Shown here: positions 63,516 to 64,000 of the stretch, in pieces
Layout: each line of letters starts with the position of its first letter
How positions within the stretch are numbered: position 1 is the stretch's first letter
Source: Zanthoxylum bungeanum
Lineage: Eukaryota > Streptophyta > Magnoliopsida > Sapindales > Rutaceae
Direction: 5' to 3'
Assembly: GCA_019454045.1 (NCBI GenBank)
Contig: SKCR01032788.1
Span: forward strand, 21,016-85,015
DNA: 64,000 bases
Position numbers and translations under genes: made by a program
Notes under the pieces: generated by a model
What the model saw: only the letters and a program-made list of their open reading frames with translations
Databases searched by the model: none
Told to the model about the DNA's origin: nothing

Positions 63516-64000
63516 TGTGGGACACAGGAACTGGGCGACGCATGCTGTCCTAGGCTCGCGGCCTAGTTAGGAGTACGAAGTAGCCACGGGGGACTAAACC
63601 GGAGAATAATGGAGTCGCCACCCGGTGTGAACCGAGAAAATGAGATTTAAGGCGGCACTCACCCCTCGCAAGGGAAGACCTCAAACCGTTGAGTTCGGAA
63701 TGGTCCCTTACTTATGTCACTTGTAATGAAAGGATTTGTGTAATAATTTAATCAAGCTTAAGTAACACTTATTTCCAAGAGTATCATGCTTCTAAGTAAG
63801 TCAAAATAGCAATGAACATACAACTTCATAGGCATATTGTATTCATTGAAACACAAGCACACAATAACCACGCATGCACACATAAAAGCGAATCAAATAA
63901 CAACGAACATGTGATTTCATAGACATATCGTACTTATACATGCGGAAGCATAAACAAATAGCCATTATATGTTCATGCGTGAATAAAAGAGTCAACTAAG
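63516..64000 (-). repeat. 5' LTR of the gag-only element, cut by window end
   Basis: It begins TGTGGGACACAGGAACTGGG and parallels 56730 onward to the end of the window without large gaps. Confidence 0.9.

Larger units (their letters stand above)
56730..64000 (-). mobile_element. Gag-only Tat/Ogre-like LTR element, right end off-window
   Basis: The 3' LTR is 56730-58093 and the 5' LTR runs from 63516 past the edge. The polypurine tract is 58094-58110 and the primer-binding site 63495-63512, both on the - strand. The 5.4-kb interior has a gag of Tat type (61757-62345) but no protease, RT, RNase H or integrase. Satellite-like repeats occupy the space downstream of gag. Gag-only non-autonomous elements (TR-GAG) and repeat-rich 3' regions are both known in plants. 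By eye the two LTRs differ at about 17 of the 485 bases that can be compared. Confidence 0.9.

Overview
The window is plant nuclear DNA, most likely from a eudicot. Two genes with many AT-rich introns sit in a sea of LTR retrotransposons, solo LTRs, a LINE fragment and miniature elements. There are no operons, no ribosome binding sites and no bacterial genes. The species cannot be read from the sequence.

The genic island is about 30.3-47.2 kb, and both genes are on the + strand. The first is a 10-exon zinc-dependent alcohol dehydrogenase-like gene (30612-36014, 389 aa when spliced by hand). The second is a 5-exon nuclear gene for cytochrome c oxidase subunit 6b (COX6B, 44141-46809, 198 aa). 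Both reading frames are complete through every junction I checked. From memory, the same two families are neighbours in Arabidopsis (At1g22430/At1g22440 and At1g22450), so this looks like old conserved microsynteny. A fairly young but dead Ty1/copia element (39320-43599) lies between them. It has a perfect 5-bp target site duplication (TSD) and ends about 0.54 kb upstream of the COX6B start codon.

The left third (1-28.2 kb) is a nest of elements. An LTR (1-1495) cuts the RNase H region of a copia pol remnant (1496-3461). A gypsy-like remnant (about 3462-7231) carries a pseudogenised LOG-like (cytokinin phosphoribohydrolase family) open frame on the same strand. A LINE reverse transcriptase is split by an 8-kb LTR element that has lost or never had coding sequence (9253-17215). 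The other end of the LINE is cut by a Tat-type LTR (17893-21764), which itself holds a solo LTR (18242-20173). A gypsy pol (about 24.2-28.2 kb) is interrupted in its protease-RT region by another solo LTR with a clean GATAT duplication (25546-27588).

Between this nest and the genes (28.5-30.1 kb) are a GTCGGG-rich miniature element and a 1.2-kb fold-back element. Right of COX6B are a 686-bp solo LTR with an AAATT duplication (47696-48381) and an old copia element (48636-56729). The 3' LTR of that copia element is cut by a gag-only Tat/Ogre-like element on the - strand (56730 to past the window end). That element lacks pol and carries a hierarchical GC-rich minisatellite (58220-60075) where coding sequence would be expected.

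The best candidates for something new are the LOG-like frame inside a retroelement and the nested-period minisatellite of the gag-only element. The hairpin and palindrome arrays inside several LTRs come next. No unknown multi-gene system is visible. All domain calls are by eye from translated motifs.
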